This document shows, one piece after another, positions 33,334-41,413 of a stretch of DNA of 64,000 nucleotides. The stretch's first letter is position 1. Each line of letters opens with the position of its first letter. This stretch comes from Agrilactobacillus composti DSM 18527 = JCM 14202 (lineage in GTDB: Bacteria; Bacillota; Bacilli; Lactobacillales; Lactobacillaceae), in assembly GCF_001436375.1 (NCBI RefSeq), contig NZ_AZGA01000020.1:62001-126000 (forward strand), given 5' to 3'. The position numbers and the translations under genes are program-made. A model generated the notes under the pieces. It worked only from the letters and a program-made list of their open reading frames with translations. It searched no databases and was not told the origin of the DNA.

Positions 33334-33699
33334 TTAATCCACAAAAATCAATTGAAATTCATGCTTATCCCCATCAATATTCACGGATAAATGGCGATTC
33401 AAGTCATCCACGACCTTTTGACTAAAGGCAACTTTATCTTCAAAGGCGGTGAACTGCGCGGTGAAGGGATTGGCATTAAAGTCATAATTACTGCTGATGA
33501 AAGACGGATCACTGACAAAGCGCAGGTTGTTTTCTTCATGAAAAGAACCTGGGGCTAGCACCGAGTCAATATAGCTGTAAAGTTCTTCCGGGGTATAATT
33601 CAGCGGGCTTTTGGCCTGAACTGTCACCGTGTATTCCGTATAGGCATCAATTAAGTGGTCATCCAAAGTAATTTGGGTCAATGCTTGATAAAGTTTCAT
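33334..33699 (-). CDS. Hypothetical protein, 121 aa
   Basis: I do not recognise this protein. It is soluble, acidic, without signal peptide or membrane helix, with a YTEYTVTVQAKSPLNYTPEELYSYIDSVL stretch (mixed strand and helix). It lies 37 bp downstream of the phosphatase gene on the same strand, so the two are probably co-transcribed, ending at the hairpin at 33258-33316. A GGGAG SD precedes the ATG. Confidence 0.7.
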   Translation of the reverse strand: MKLYQALTQITLDDHLIDAYTEYTVTVQAKSPLNYTPEELYSYIDSVLAPGSFHEENNLRFVSDPSFISSNYDFNANPFTAQFTAFEDKVAFSQKVVDDLNRHLSVNIDGDKHEFQLIFVD

Positions 33700-33736
33700 A
33701 ATAAAAATCTCCCTAAGTTTCTAAACAAAAATTAAG

Positions 33737-34534
33737 CTAGTCCGTTAGATATATTTGTTTTAAATCCTGTAAATCTTGCTTGGATAGGTCTAAAACATCC
33801 TTGAGATATTGGTCAGTGGTCCCAGAAGTTTTGGCGATTTCAGCTTCGGCTTCCCGGATAAAGGCAATGTCCACTGAAGATAAATAACGAATACTGCGTA
33901 GCATGCTGTCGGTGGCCCCACCCGCCTTGGCGTCTGCTAAAATAGCGTCGATTTTTGCCTTGTATGTTTGATTGGTCAACATATAGTCGGCTTCAATAGT
34001 GGCTTCGGGGACACCAAGGGCGCTTAATAAGAAGAAAGCCCCCATCCCCGTGCGGTCCTTGCCAGCGGTACAGTGGAACAGTAATACTTGATTATCATCT
34101 GAATTTGCCAATAAATTAGCGAAAAATTCCCGATAGGCCCGTTGGGATGTCTTTTGGGTCACCATATTACGATAGACCCGCAACATTTCGGTATAGCCCA
34201 TATCCGGATTTTCCCGTAACTCGTCATCTAGTTGTTGCGGCGTCTTGGAACTCTTGGTTTCATCGTAATCAAAGACGGGTAAGTGGCGATATTGGGTCCC
34301 TTCAGGCAGCTTGTCAGGCTCCTTGGCCAGCTCATCATCGGAGCGAAAATCCACATCAATGAGTACCCCATAATTTTGCAAATAAGCCAAGTCCAAGTGA
34401 TCTAAGGTGCTGAGCTTGGCTGAACGCACGGCTTTACGGTACTTGATGCGCCGATTGTCTTTGGTTTGGTAGCCACCAAGTTCCCGGAAATTAATGCCGG
34501 TTTGTAAGTCTAAAACACGCTGCTCTTCCAACAT
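33737..34534 (-). CDS. Tyrosine-type protein phosphatase
   Basis: Phosphatase of the bacterial PTP/dual-specificity (MptpB/Lip) family (265 aa). The P-loop is HCTAGKDRTG with the catalytic cysteine and arginine (CX5R), the N-terminal NFRELGGYQT is the family opening, and DVDFRSDDE provides a further conserved arginine. Relatives dephosphorylate phosphotyrosine and phosphoinositides; the target here is unknown. It is cytosolic, with no signal peptide. Confidence 0.9.
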   Translation of the reverse strand: MLEEQRVLDLQTGINFRELGGYQTKDNRRIKYRKAVRSAKLSTLDHLDLAYLQNYGVLIDVDFRSDDELAKEPDKLPEGTQYRHLPVFDYDETKSSKTPQQLDDELRENPDMGYTEMLRVYRNMVTQKTSQRAYREFFANLLANSDDNQVLLFHCTAGKDRTGMGAFFLLSALGVPEATIEADYMLTNQTYKAKIDAILADAKAGGATDSMLRSIRYLSSVDIAFIREAEAEIAKTSGTTDQYLKDVLDLSKQDLQDLKQIYLTD

Positions 34535-34645
34535 GTCATCAAATCCTCTCGTAGTTTCCTATGGTATTCATGTTAACACATTTTTGTAAAATTGTTGGTA
34601 TAATAAATGAGATAAGTTGCTGACAAGCTATAAAGGAGTCTTTCA

Positions 34646-35794
34646 ATGAAAGTAGTAATTGCCATGGATAGTTTCAAGGGGAGTGCGGACACCCAAAGTA
34701 TTGGCGCAGCAGTGGCTGCGGGGGTGCACCAAGCCGATCCCAATGCCCAAACCCAAGTCTATCCCATCGCTGATGGCGGGGAGGGGACGTTGGCAGCCAT
34801 GCGGGAATTTATCGGTGGCACGGTGAAAAAAGTTGCCATCGTGGATGACTTCAATCAAAACCGCTTAGCGCAATATTTGCTGACGGACTTAGCGGGGCAA
34901 CGCCTGGCGATCATTGAGGCAGCGCAGGCGGTGAGTTTGAGTTTCTCGGATACTAAAACCGCTGAGGAGCGCTACCAGGCTTCAAGTTTTGGCCTGGGGC
35001 AATTGATATTAGATGCCTTGACCAGCGGGGCCAGCCAGCTCATTGTGACGCTAGGGGGTTCTGGGACCACCGATGGGGGCTTGGGGCTGTTGCAGGCCCT
35101 GGGCGCCACGGTTTACGATGACCAAGATAACGTGATTCCCCACGGGGTGAATCCCTTAATCAATTTTGCCAAATTTGAGCTTAATAACGCCCGCCAGTTA
35201 TTGGCCAAGGTGGATTTGATATTAGCCCCCGATGTGAGTGCACCCTTAAGCGGTAAGCAGGGGGCGGCCTTATTTTTTGGGGCCCAAAAAGGTTTAGACC
35301 CCAAGCAAATGAAGCACTTAAACCAAAAATTAATCTTACTAGGCGCCCAGGCCCAACAGGATTTGAACACGGATATCGCCAATTTACCTGGGGCTGGCGC
35401 GGCCGGGGGCCTTGGCTTTGGCCTATATCTATTAGGGGGACGCTATGAACAAAATGGCTTCCATACCTTAGCAGACTTAGCCGGGATCACTGCGGCCGTG
35501 CAAGGCGCAGATCTGGTGATCACCGGCGAAGGCCGCATGGATACCCAAACCAGTTTGGGCAAGGTCCCCCAGGGAATGGCCGATATTGCCAACCACTACC
35601 ATAAACCAATTATTGCCCTAGTGGGTCAGCGGGCGGCGGATTTAGGAGCCCTGGGCGACCAATTTGCTGGAGTTTTTGCCATTCAACTGGCCCCGGGGAC
35701 GTTGTTGGCAGCCATGAATAAAGCCAATACCTTGTTAGGGGTGCAAGTTCTCGCCCGAGAAATTGTTAAATTCTATCAAAGTATTTATAAATAA
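34646..35794 (+). CDS. glxK: Glycerate kinase
   Basis: Glycerate kinase of the GarK/GlxK family (382 aa), phosphorylating glycerate to 2- or 3-phosphoglycerate with ATP. Signatures are the N-terminal MKVVIAMDSFKGS, PIADGGEGT, TLGGSGTTDGGLGLL, LPGAGAAGGLGFGL and TGEGRMDTQTSLGKVP. SD AAAGGAG lies upstream. It is divergent from the phosphatase and not in an obvious glycerate operon, so its physiological source of glycerate is unclear. Confidence 0.94.
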   Translation: MKVVIAMDSFKGSADTQSIGAAVAAGVHQADPNAQTQVYPIADGGEGTLAAMREFIGGTVKKVAIVDDFNQNRLAQYLLTDLAGQRLAIIEAAQAVSLSFSDTKTAEERYQASSFGLGQLILDALTSGASQLIVTLGGSGTTDGGLGLLQALGATVYDDQDNVIPHGVNPLINFAKFELNNARQLLAKVDLILAPDVSAPLSGKQGAALFFGAQKGLDPKQMKHLNQKLILLGAQAQQDLNTDIANLPGAGAAGGLGFGLYLLGGRYEQNGFHTLADLAGITAAVQGADLVITGEGRMDTQTSLGKVPQGMADIANHYHKPIIALVGQRAADLGALGDQFAGVFAIQLAPGTLLAAMNKANTLLGVQVLAREIVKFYQSIYK

Positions 35795-35866
35795 ATCATT
35801 AATTCTTGAATTGCCGGGGGCAGTAGATTATTCTTAATATGTAAAGCAGAAAGCGAGATGATCAGT

Positions 35867-36346
35867 ATGCTACAAGAATATACAAACATTTTAGTACCAG
35901 TTGATGGTTCCAAAGAAGCTGAACTGGCTTTGAACAAGGCGGTACAAGTTGCCAAATTAAATAAAGCCCATTTAGATATTTTAAATGTGTTAGATACCAA
36001 ACAATTTATTGGTGGCTACGGTGGCATGTTGTCCGGGGATGCCATTTATCAAATTTCCGAAGATGCCCAAGACTATCTGAAGAATTTGGCTGAATCTATT
36101 CAAAGTAAATATGATATTAAAGATGAAGATTTGGCGGTCCACGTGCGTTTTGGCAATCCTAAGACGGTCATTTCCCACGATTTCCCCAAAGACCATAAGA
36201 ATGATTTGATCATGATCGGGGCCACGGGGCTAAATGCCGTGGAACGGGTCTTAGTGGGTTCCGTCACGGAATATGTCAACCAGCACGCTTTGTGCGATGT
36301 TTTGATTGTCAAGACTGACGAAGATAACAAACCTGTCAAAAAATAA
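35867..36346 (+). CDS. Universal stress protein (UspA family)
   Basis: 159 aa single-domain Usp. It begins YTNILVPVDGSKEAE and has the ATP-binding signature IGATGLNAVERVLVGSVTEYV (G-2X-G-9X-G-S/T) near the C-terminus. Start at 35867 (MLQEY) follows GAG by 9 bp; an ATG at 35858 is an equal alternative. It is ended by the hairpin at 36377-36401. Its specific stress is not deducible. Confidence 0.9.
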   Translation: MLQEYTNILVPVDGSKEAELALNKAVQVAKLNKAHLDILNVLDTKQFIGGYGGMLSGDAIYQISEDAQDYLKNLAESIQSKYDIKDEDLAVHVRFGNPKTVISHDFPKDHKNDLIMIGATGLNAVERVLVGSVTEYVNQHALCDVLIVKTDEDNKPVKK

Positions 36347-36376
36347 ATGTGCTATATGTGACCTAAAAACAACTTA

Positions 36377-36401
36377 GGGGGACTTTGCAGTCTCCCTTTT
36401 T
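36377..36401 (+). terminator. Terminator after the Usp gene
   Basis: GGGGGACT (36377-36384), loop TTGC, AGTCTCCC (36389-36396), then TTTTT. It ends 20 bp before the tag start, whose AGGAGG SD follows directly. Confidence 0.8.
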
Positions 36402-36421
36402 GGTACCAGGAGGTTTTTTGC

Positions 36422-36970
36422 ATGTCCTTTGACCCTAAAACCATCCCCTGGCCCCTAGACACCCCTGAAATAATCGCTTATTCTAGGGATGAGTGGGGCC
36501 AATCCTTGCATGGGGATCAAGCGTTATTTGAACTGTTGAGTTTAGAAATTTTTCAAGCGGGGCTGAGCTGGCAGCTGATTTTAAAGCGCCGGGCCCATAT
36601 GAAACGGGTCTTTTTAGACTTTGATATCGCTAAAGTGGCCCAAATGACCCCAGCCCAAGCGGCTGAAATTTTACAAGATCCCAAAATGATCCGCAATAAG
36701 TTGAAAGTCAACGCCACCATTCACAATGCCCAAGTGATTGCGGCCATGCAGGCCCAAGGGCAAAGTTTCGATAATTTTGTCTGGGACTTTGTGGGTGGTC
36801 AACCCGTGCAAGCCCGACCCAAGTCTGCCGCGGAAATTCCCACAGTGTCCCACTTGTCGGAATTGATGACCAAAGCCTTTAAAAAACAAGGTTTTAAATT
36901 CATTGGTCCCACCATCATGTATTCGTACATTCAAGGGGCCGGCTTGGTGGATAACCACCTGGTGTTATAA
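36422..36970 (+). CDS. tag: DNA-3-methyladenine glycosylase I without the zinc-snap residues
   Basis: Base-excision repair glycosylase (182 aa) that removes 3-methyladenine. It has RDEWGQSLHGDQALFELLSLEIFQAGLSW with the catalytic glutamate of the TAG family, and FIGPTIMYSYIQGAGLVDNH. In E. coli Tag the protein ends are pinned by zinc through Cys4, His17, His175 and Cys179. Here the N-terminus reads IPWPLD and the C-terminus NHLVL with no cysteines, so the snap is absent. AGGAGG precedes the ATG. Fold and active-site residues otherwise look intact. Confidence 0.92.
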   Translation: MSFDPKTIPWPLDTPEIIAYSRDEWGQSLHGDQALFELLSLEIFQAGLSWQLILKRRAHMKRVFLDFDIAKVAQMTPAQAAEILQDPKMIRNKLKVNATIHNAQVIAAMQAQGQSFDNFVWDFVGGQPVQARPKSAAEIPTVSHLSELMTKAFKKQGFKFIGPTIMYSYIQGAGLVDNHLVL

Positions 36971-36979
36971 AAGGACCAC

Positions 36980-37009
36980 AAAAAAGCAGCTGCCCCTGGG
37001 GCAACTGCT
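36980..37009 (-). terminator. Terminator of the small 61 aa gene
   Basis: AGCAGCTGCCCC (36985-36996) with GGGGCAACTGCT (36998-37009), one mismatch; on the minus strand it is followed by TTTTTT. Confidence 0.75.
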
Positions 37010-37043
37010 GGTGATCTATGATTATTGGTATCACGGATTGGTA

Positions 37044-37229
37044 TCACGCCCGTTTTTGCTTAGGCTGTGTCGCGAGTAAATTGGGGATTCTCATCAGGTG
37101 TTCCCCCGGCTTCAAGGCTAGAATGTAGCCATTCTTCAGTCGCATGGTGTAGGTCACGTGATACGCTAACTTGATTGGCTTGCCCCGATAATCGATAATG
37201 GGTAATTCGGTATACTTCGATTGCATCAT
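37044..37229 (-). CDS. Small hypothetical protein, 61 aa
   Basis: Short basic protein starting MMQSKYTELPIIDYRGKPIK and ending in Lys/Arg. I do not recognise it. AAGGA lies 12 bp upstream of the ATG at 37229 (a second ATG is adjacent), and the hairpin at 36980-37009 lies just downstream, which together support a real gene. An upstream in-frame stretch has no SD. Confidence 0.55.
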   Translation of the reverse strand: MMQSKYTELPIIDYRGKPIKLAYHVTYTMRLKNGYILALKPGEHLMRIPNLLATQPKQKRA

Positions 37230-37359
37230 AGGTAACACGTCCTTCCGATACTTGCAGTGAATCAACGACTACCTACTATTAGTATAACTTTTCTTAAAGC
37301 TTTCTTAAACTTTCTTTAAACGATTTAACACAATTGAAATGTAATTTTGGAGGTAAATT

Positions 37360-37854
37360 ATGGCACAAACAGAAATTTCTAAGCTGGCTGACTGGCTAGA
37401 AGCCCATAAGGACGGCATTGCCGACCGCAGTCAGCGCCTTGACAAGAACCGGGTTTTCCAAGTGATCGATAATCTGAAAGTTTTGAACCAACCCATTAAT
37501 ACTTACTTAGAAATGTCTGAAGAACATTACTATGAGACCGAATCTGATCACTTGTTCACTTTAGACGCGGGAGCTACGAAGCTGAGTGCGTTAAAAGACC
37601 GCATCATGATCAACCACGTGGATGGTTCCCCAGATGAAAATGAATTGACCTTCCATTACAACCACGAAAATGCCTTTGAAGGCGGCTATGTGGTCAAAGT
37701 GGATCTAAATATTTTGACCTACGGCTTTGAAGTGGTGGGGGCCGCTGCCGAATTGGTCAGTGACACAGTTTTAAAAGATAAATTATCTAAAGATGCCGTG
37801 GTCAGCCTAGGTCTGGCCGCCGCTTGCATCGACGATTGGCAAAATCATAAGTAA
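37360..37854 (+). CDS. Hypothetical protein, 164 aa
   Basis: Soluble acidic protein without signal peptide; no family recognised with confidence. It has an N-terminal helix (ISKLADWLEAHKDGIADRSQ), a central beta-rich part (ELTFHYNHENAFEGGYVVKV) and a C-terminal helix with AAELVSDTVLKDKLSKDAVV. SD GGAGG lies upstream, and it is followed by its own terminator, so it is likely monocistronic. Confidence 0.75.
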   Translation: MAQTEISKLADWLEAHKDGIADRSQRLDKNRVFQVIDNLKVLNQPINTYLEMSEEHYYETESDHLFTLDAGATKLSALKDRIMINHVDGSPDENELTFHYNHENAFEGGYVVKVDLNILTYGFEVVGAAAELVSDTVLKDKLSKDAVVSLGLAAACIDDWQNHK

Positions 37855-37866
37855 TGCAACTTGCAA

Positions 37867-37906
37867 AAATGGCGCCAACAACACGTTGCCGACGCCATTT
37901 ATCTAT
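37867..37906 (+). terminator. Terminator after the 164 aa gene
   Basis: AAATGGCG (37867-37874) with CGCCATTT (37893-37900), plus an inner CAAC/GTTG pairing, followed by ATCTATTT. Confidence 0.7.
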
Positions 37907-37938
37907 TTATAAAAGTGGCTGTGTAACACCACTAGTTT

Positions 37939-38172
37939 TTATTCCACCGCTAGCCAGTCATTGTCTAATAACTGGTGTTGTTTTTTCAATAATGGGACCC
38001 AAATTTTAGCTTGTCTGATTTTATCTAGGATACGCCAAAAAATGGGGTCCTTTTTTTGTTGGTCAGTCACGTTCACTTGGATGATATGCCCGCTTTCGGT
38101 CAAGGCATAAATATTTGGATATTGAACATCGAATAACATTGTTGAGATAACATCATTTTGATCTGGTGTCAT
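37939..38172 (-). CDS. Small hypothetical protein, 77 aa
   Basis: Protein of 77 residues (MTPDQNDVISTMLFDVQYPN...) with mixed strands and helices, no membrane segment and no recognised domain. ATG at 38172 has AAGGAG 9 bp upstream; an earlier TTG lies within the spacer. It faces the TMEM175-like gene divergently. Confidence 0.6.
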   Translation of the reverse strand: MTPDQNDVISTMLFDVQYPNIYALTESGHIIQVNVTDQQKKDPIFWRILDKIRQAKIWVPLLKKQHQLLDNDWLAVE

Positions 38173-38362
38173 AATTATCAACTCCTTATGTCTATATACT
38201 ATAATAGCCAGTTGTGATAGTCATCGGACTAAATGATGACTATTTATCAGGTCTTTGTTCCCAATTTGTGAACATTTTGTTATCACCCCAATTATGGGCG
38301 GGCAAATTTGGATTTTCGGCGTATAATATGGCCCAGATAACTTGTCCTGGGAGGATTTTTGG

Positions 38363-39358
38363 ATGGAAAAACTCAAAACACGGCTAGACGCCTTTAGTGA
38401 TGCCATTATTGCCATTATCATCACCATTATGGTCTTGGATATCCCACCGGTACTGCGGGATTCCTGGCCGAATTATTTAAAGCTCTCAAAATCCATTGGT
38501 ATTTTCTTCATCAGTTTTATTTTTGTGGCCAATATGTGGTATCAGCACGGTACAGCCTTTGAAGAAATCGACACCATGACTTATCGCATCTTGATTTTAG
38601 ATATCTTCTTTTTGGCGGTATTGTCCCTGATCCCCTTATTCACCAATATGATGGCGGCCAATACCACCCGGATCACGGTGATGTTGTACGGCATCTTACA
38701 AGCTTTAGTGAATATCATCTTCCGCGCACTGGCCAAGGCCATCATCCATTTGCAGTACACGGATAAAGGGGCCATGCAAAAGGTTTACGTGAAGATTTAT
38801 GGCAGTGTCTCAAATTACATGAATCCCATTAGCCTATTGGCCATTGTGGTGGCCTTCTTCTTTCCGGAAGTGGCTTTGTTCTTATATCTGGCTTATCCCA
38901 TCATCATGTTCTTAATGAACAGTGAGGCCCGCCAGCAGATGTATGATGTGGCTCAATTGCCCGAGGCCCAGCAACAAGACTTCACCACATTTAACGCCGA
39001 TGACCAGCGGGCCTTTCGTAAGGCCCAGCGCCAGATCCGCAAAAATGCCTATAAAGTCGCGGAACAAGCGGCCGCCAGCAGTCTTAAAAAGCCGACAACC
39101 CCTAAAACACCGCCGCAACCCGCCCCTAAGTCGGATTTCAGTGGTCGTATGCTGCCAGAGGACTTATCCAAGTGGCTGGATCAAAACGTCAATCCCGCCC
39201 AACAGCGCCGGATGACAGAACGCTATAGTAGGTCTTCTGAGGCTCAACGACAACAACTGGCCCAATGGGTCAAGGAACGGCAAAAACAGCAGCAGGGCCG
39301 TCCTAAACGGCCGAAAAAGCCCACACCACCGCCAAAGGACCCGGATCAAAGGGCCTAG
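38363..39358 (+). CDS. TMEM175-family membrane protein with long cytosolic tail
   Basis: 331 aa membrane protein of the TMEM175/DUF1211 potassium-channel family. Helix 1 carries the diagnostic RLDAFSDAIIAIIITIMVLDI (FSD motif of the pore), and about five further helices follow to residue 205. Bacterial members normally end near residue 200. Here about 125 extra residues form a soluble tail rich in Gln, Arg, Lys and Pro (KKPTTPKTPPQPAPKS, then PKRPKKPTPPPKDPDQRA). ATG at 38363 has GGGAGGAT upstream. The channel role is family knowledge; the tail's role is unknown. Confidence 0.87.
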   Translation: MEKLKTRLDAFSDAIIAIIITIMVLDIPPVLRDSWPNYLKLSKSIGIFFISFIFVANMWYQHGTAFEEIDTMTYRILILDIFFLAVLSLIPLFTNMMAANTTRITVMLYGILQALVNIIFRALAKAIIHLQYTDKGAMQKVYVKIYGSVSNYMNPISLLAIVVAFFFPEVALFLYLAYPIIMFLMNSEARQQMYDVAQLPEAQQQDFTTFNADDQRAFRKAQRQIRKNAYKVAEQAAASSLKKPTTPKTPPQPAPKSDFSGRMLPEDLSKWLDQNVNPAQQRRMTERYSRSSEAQRQQLAQWVKERQKQQQGRPKRPKKPTPPPKDPDQRA

Positions 39359-39387
39359 GGGGACAAGGACTACTTTTTAAACATATT

Positions 39388-39434
39388 AAAACGGGTCTCT
39401 TGAAGTTGTTCGCCAACTTTGAGAGACCCGTTTT
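39388..39434. terminator. Bidirectional terminator
   Basis: Perfect 12 bp stem AAAACGGGTCTC (39388-39399) with GAGACCCGTTTT (39423-39434) between the convergent channel and MFS genes. Confidence 0.92.
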
Positions 39435-39453
39435 GTGTATTGCAGTTCAAATT

Positions 39454-40644
39454 TTAAAGGATGTTTTTGGTGTGGCGTAAAGTCCGCTGTAATAGTTCGG
39501 TAACTGTCAACAGGATAATCCCGAAGAGCAGTAGGTAAATTGGGAAGAGGTTCATGGTGATGGTGCCGGCTAACCAGCCAAATAATGGGGGCATGAAGGT
39601 GGTTCCCAGGTAAGCGGCGGCCATTTGTACCCCAATGATGGCTTGGGAGTATTGAGCCCCAAAATTCATGGGGGTGGCGTGGATGATGGCGGGAAAAATT
39701 GGGGCACAGCCCAGGCCAGTGATAATCAGGCCGGCTAAAGCGGCTTTGGTGGGCAGGGGCAAGAGAATCAAGGCGATGCCAACCAGGGCCAGGCCCGCGC
39801 CCCAGCGGATCAGGCGCCGATCCCCCAGGCGGTCGGCCACAAAGCCCGTGAGAAAACGGCCCCCGGTGATGCCTAAGTAAAAGAAGGAGGCAAAACTCGC
39901 GGCGGTCTCAAGGGGCACCCCGCGAGCCTGGGCCAAATAACTGCTGGCCCAAATTCCAGCGGTTTGTTCCACGGCGCTATAGGCAAAAAATGCGGCTAAC
40001 ACAAAGGGGACGCCAGGTATCTTGAAAATTTGTGGCAAGCGCAGGGGTGCCACCGGTGCTTTGGGGGCAGTGGTTTTTGCAGCCTGCTGTTGCTGTTTTG
40101 ATTGCCGCCACAGGGGCAAGGTGAGCAGTAAAATGGCGGCTAAGCCAATTTGTAAGAGGCCCACGATGCGATAGCCCCCGGTCCAACCCCGGCCGCTGCT
40201 CAGGGCAAAGCTCATGATATAAGGACTAATGGCCGCACCGACACCCCAAAAACTGTGGAGCCAGCTCATGTGCCGGGCAGCGTAATGTAGGGCCACATAA
40301 TTGTTCAAAGCCGCATCCACGGCCCCGGCACCCATGCCATAGGGGATGGCCCAAAGACATAACTGCCAGAACTCCCCAGCAAAAGAAAAGCCCAACAGCG
40401 CAACGGCGGTGGTGCCAACACTCACAGCCGTCACCAGCCCGGCCCCAAAGCGCTGGGTCAGCCGATCAGATAAGATGCTGGAAACAATGGTGCCCCCAGC
40501 AATCAACATGGTGATGATCCCCGCAGCCGCCATGGGGACGCCCAAGGCCGTATGCATCACCGGCCAGCCGGCTCCAATCAAGGAATCCGGGAGACCTAAA
40601 CTAATAAACGCGATATAAATAATCGCCAACAATAACGAATACAA
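39454..40644 (-). CDS. MFS transporter (sugar-porter-like)
   Basis: Twelve-helix permease (396 aa). It has SLGLPDSLIGAGWPVMH in helix 1, SDRLTQRFG in the loop 2-3 position, the helix 4-5 motif GMGAGAVDAALNNYVALHY typical of FucP/YbjJ-like transporters, and a charged central loop rich in Gln and Ala. The start is TTG at 40644, chosen because GAGGAG lies 9 bp upstream and no ATG is nearby. A cre-like dyad at 40663-40676 suggests control by carbon source, consistent with sugar transport, but the substrate is not known. Confidence 0.87.
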   Translation of the reverse strand: MYSLLLAIIYIAFISLGLPDSLIGAGWPVMHTALGVPMAAAGIITMLIAGGTIVSSILSDRLTQRFGAGLVTAVSVGTTAVALLGFSFAGEFWQLCLWAIPYGMGAGAVDAALNNYVALHYAARHMSWLHSFWGVGAAISPYIMSFALSSGRGWTGGYRIVGLLQIGLAAILLLTLPLWRQSKQQQQAAKTTAPKAPVAPLRLPQIFKIPGVPFVLAAFFAYSAVEQTAGIWASSYLAQARGVPLETAASFASFFYLGITGGRFLTGFVADRLGDRRLIRWGAGLALVGIALILLPLPTKAALAGLIITGLGCAPIFPAIIHATPMNFGAQYSQAIIGVQMAAAYLGTTFMPPLFGWLAGTITMNLFPIYLLLFGIILLTVTELLQRTLRHTKNIL

Positions 40645-40662
40645 CTACTTCACTCCTCGATT

Positions 40663-40676
40663 TGAAAACGCATTCG
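40663..40676. promoter_or_regulatory. cre-like or LacI-type operator before the MFS gene
   Basis: TGAAAACGCATTCG matches the cre consensus at 12 of 14 positions and contains the dyad AAACG-CATT-CGTTT. It sits 19 bp upstream of the TTG start, over the SD-proximal leader, fitting a repressor site. Confidence 0.6.
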
Positions 40677-40767
40677 TTTATTATAACAAATCAGCCGGCG
40701 GGAATTGGCGATAAAGCTGAAAATCTAATTCGGTTGCCATTATTGCTGAAATAATTCGATTTTGGCC

Positions 40768-40814
40768 AAATAAATACCGGACCTGCCCCAAAACGGGAAC
40801 AGATCCGGTTATTT
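40768..40814. terminator. Terminator of the glutathione peroxidase gene
   Basis: AAATAAATACCGGACCTG with CAGATCCGGTTATTT, imperfect near the base and A/T-flanked on both sides. It lies next to the gpo stop. Confidence 0.75.
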
Positions 40815-40815
40815 G

Positions 40816-41313
40816 TTAGTCTAAAATTTCAGCCAATTTTGGCGCAATATCTTCAGGTTTATCTTTAGGTTCAAAACGTTCAATGATTTCCCCATCACGG
40901 CCAATTAAAAACTTAGTGAAATTCCACTTGATGGCTTTGCCGTTGGAGTTTTCAATTAAATAATCGTAAAGCGGGTTCTTTTCTTTGCCCCGGACTTTGA
41001 TTTTGGCAAACATTGGGAAGGAAACCCCGTAGTTCATTTGGCAAAATTCGTTGATTTCAGCGTTGCTGCCAGGATCTTGGTGTAGGAATTGGTTACTAGG
41101 AAAACCTAAGATTTCGAAATCTTTATCCTGATAATCTTTGTAAAGTTGTTCTAAGCCGGCGAATTGGGGTGTGAAGCCACATTTGCTGGCGGTATTGACG
41201 ATGAGCAGGACCTTACCCTTATACTTGTCTAAACTTTCCTCAGTGCCGTTAATGCGGGCTTCGGTGAAGTCATAAATTGATTGCTTTGCGTTGGTGTCTT
41301 GAACTGATGCCAT
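40816..41313 (-). CDS. gpo: Glutathione peroxidase family protein
   Basis: Thiol peroxidase (165 aa) that reduces hydrogen peroxide and lipid peroxides; bacterial members use cysteine and often thioredoxin rather than glutathione. The peroxidatic cysteine is in VNTASKCGFTPQ, with FPSNQF, FCQMNYGVSFPMF holding a possible resolving cysteine, and WNFTKFLIGRDG supplying the conserved Trp and Asn. AGGAGG lies upstream of the ATG. It is monocistronic, probably for oxidative stress defence. Confidence 0.94.
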   Translation of the reverse strand: MASVQDTNAKQSIYDFTEARINGTEESLDKYKGKVLLIVNTASKCGFTPQFAGLEQLYKDYQDKDFEILGFPSNQFLHQDPGSNAEINEFCQMNYGVSFPMFAKIKVRGKEKNPLYDYLIENSNGKAIKWNFTKFLIGRDGEIIERFEPKDKPEDIAPKLAEILD

Positions 41314-41413
41314 AGAAACAACCTCCTAAGAATGGGTGCCTAGAATCAATGATGCACAATTTAATTTTACAAATTCAATTGACTGGTGTCAACTTTCAAC
41401 TTCTACCATAGCA

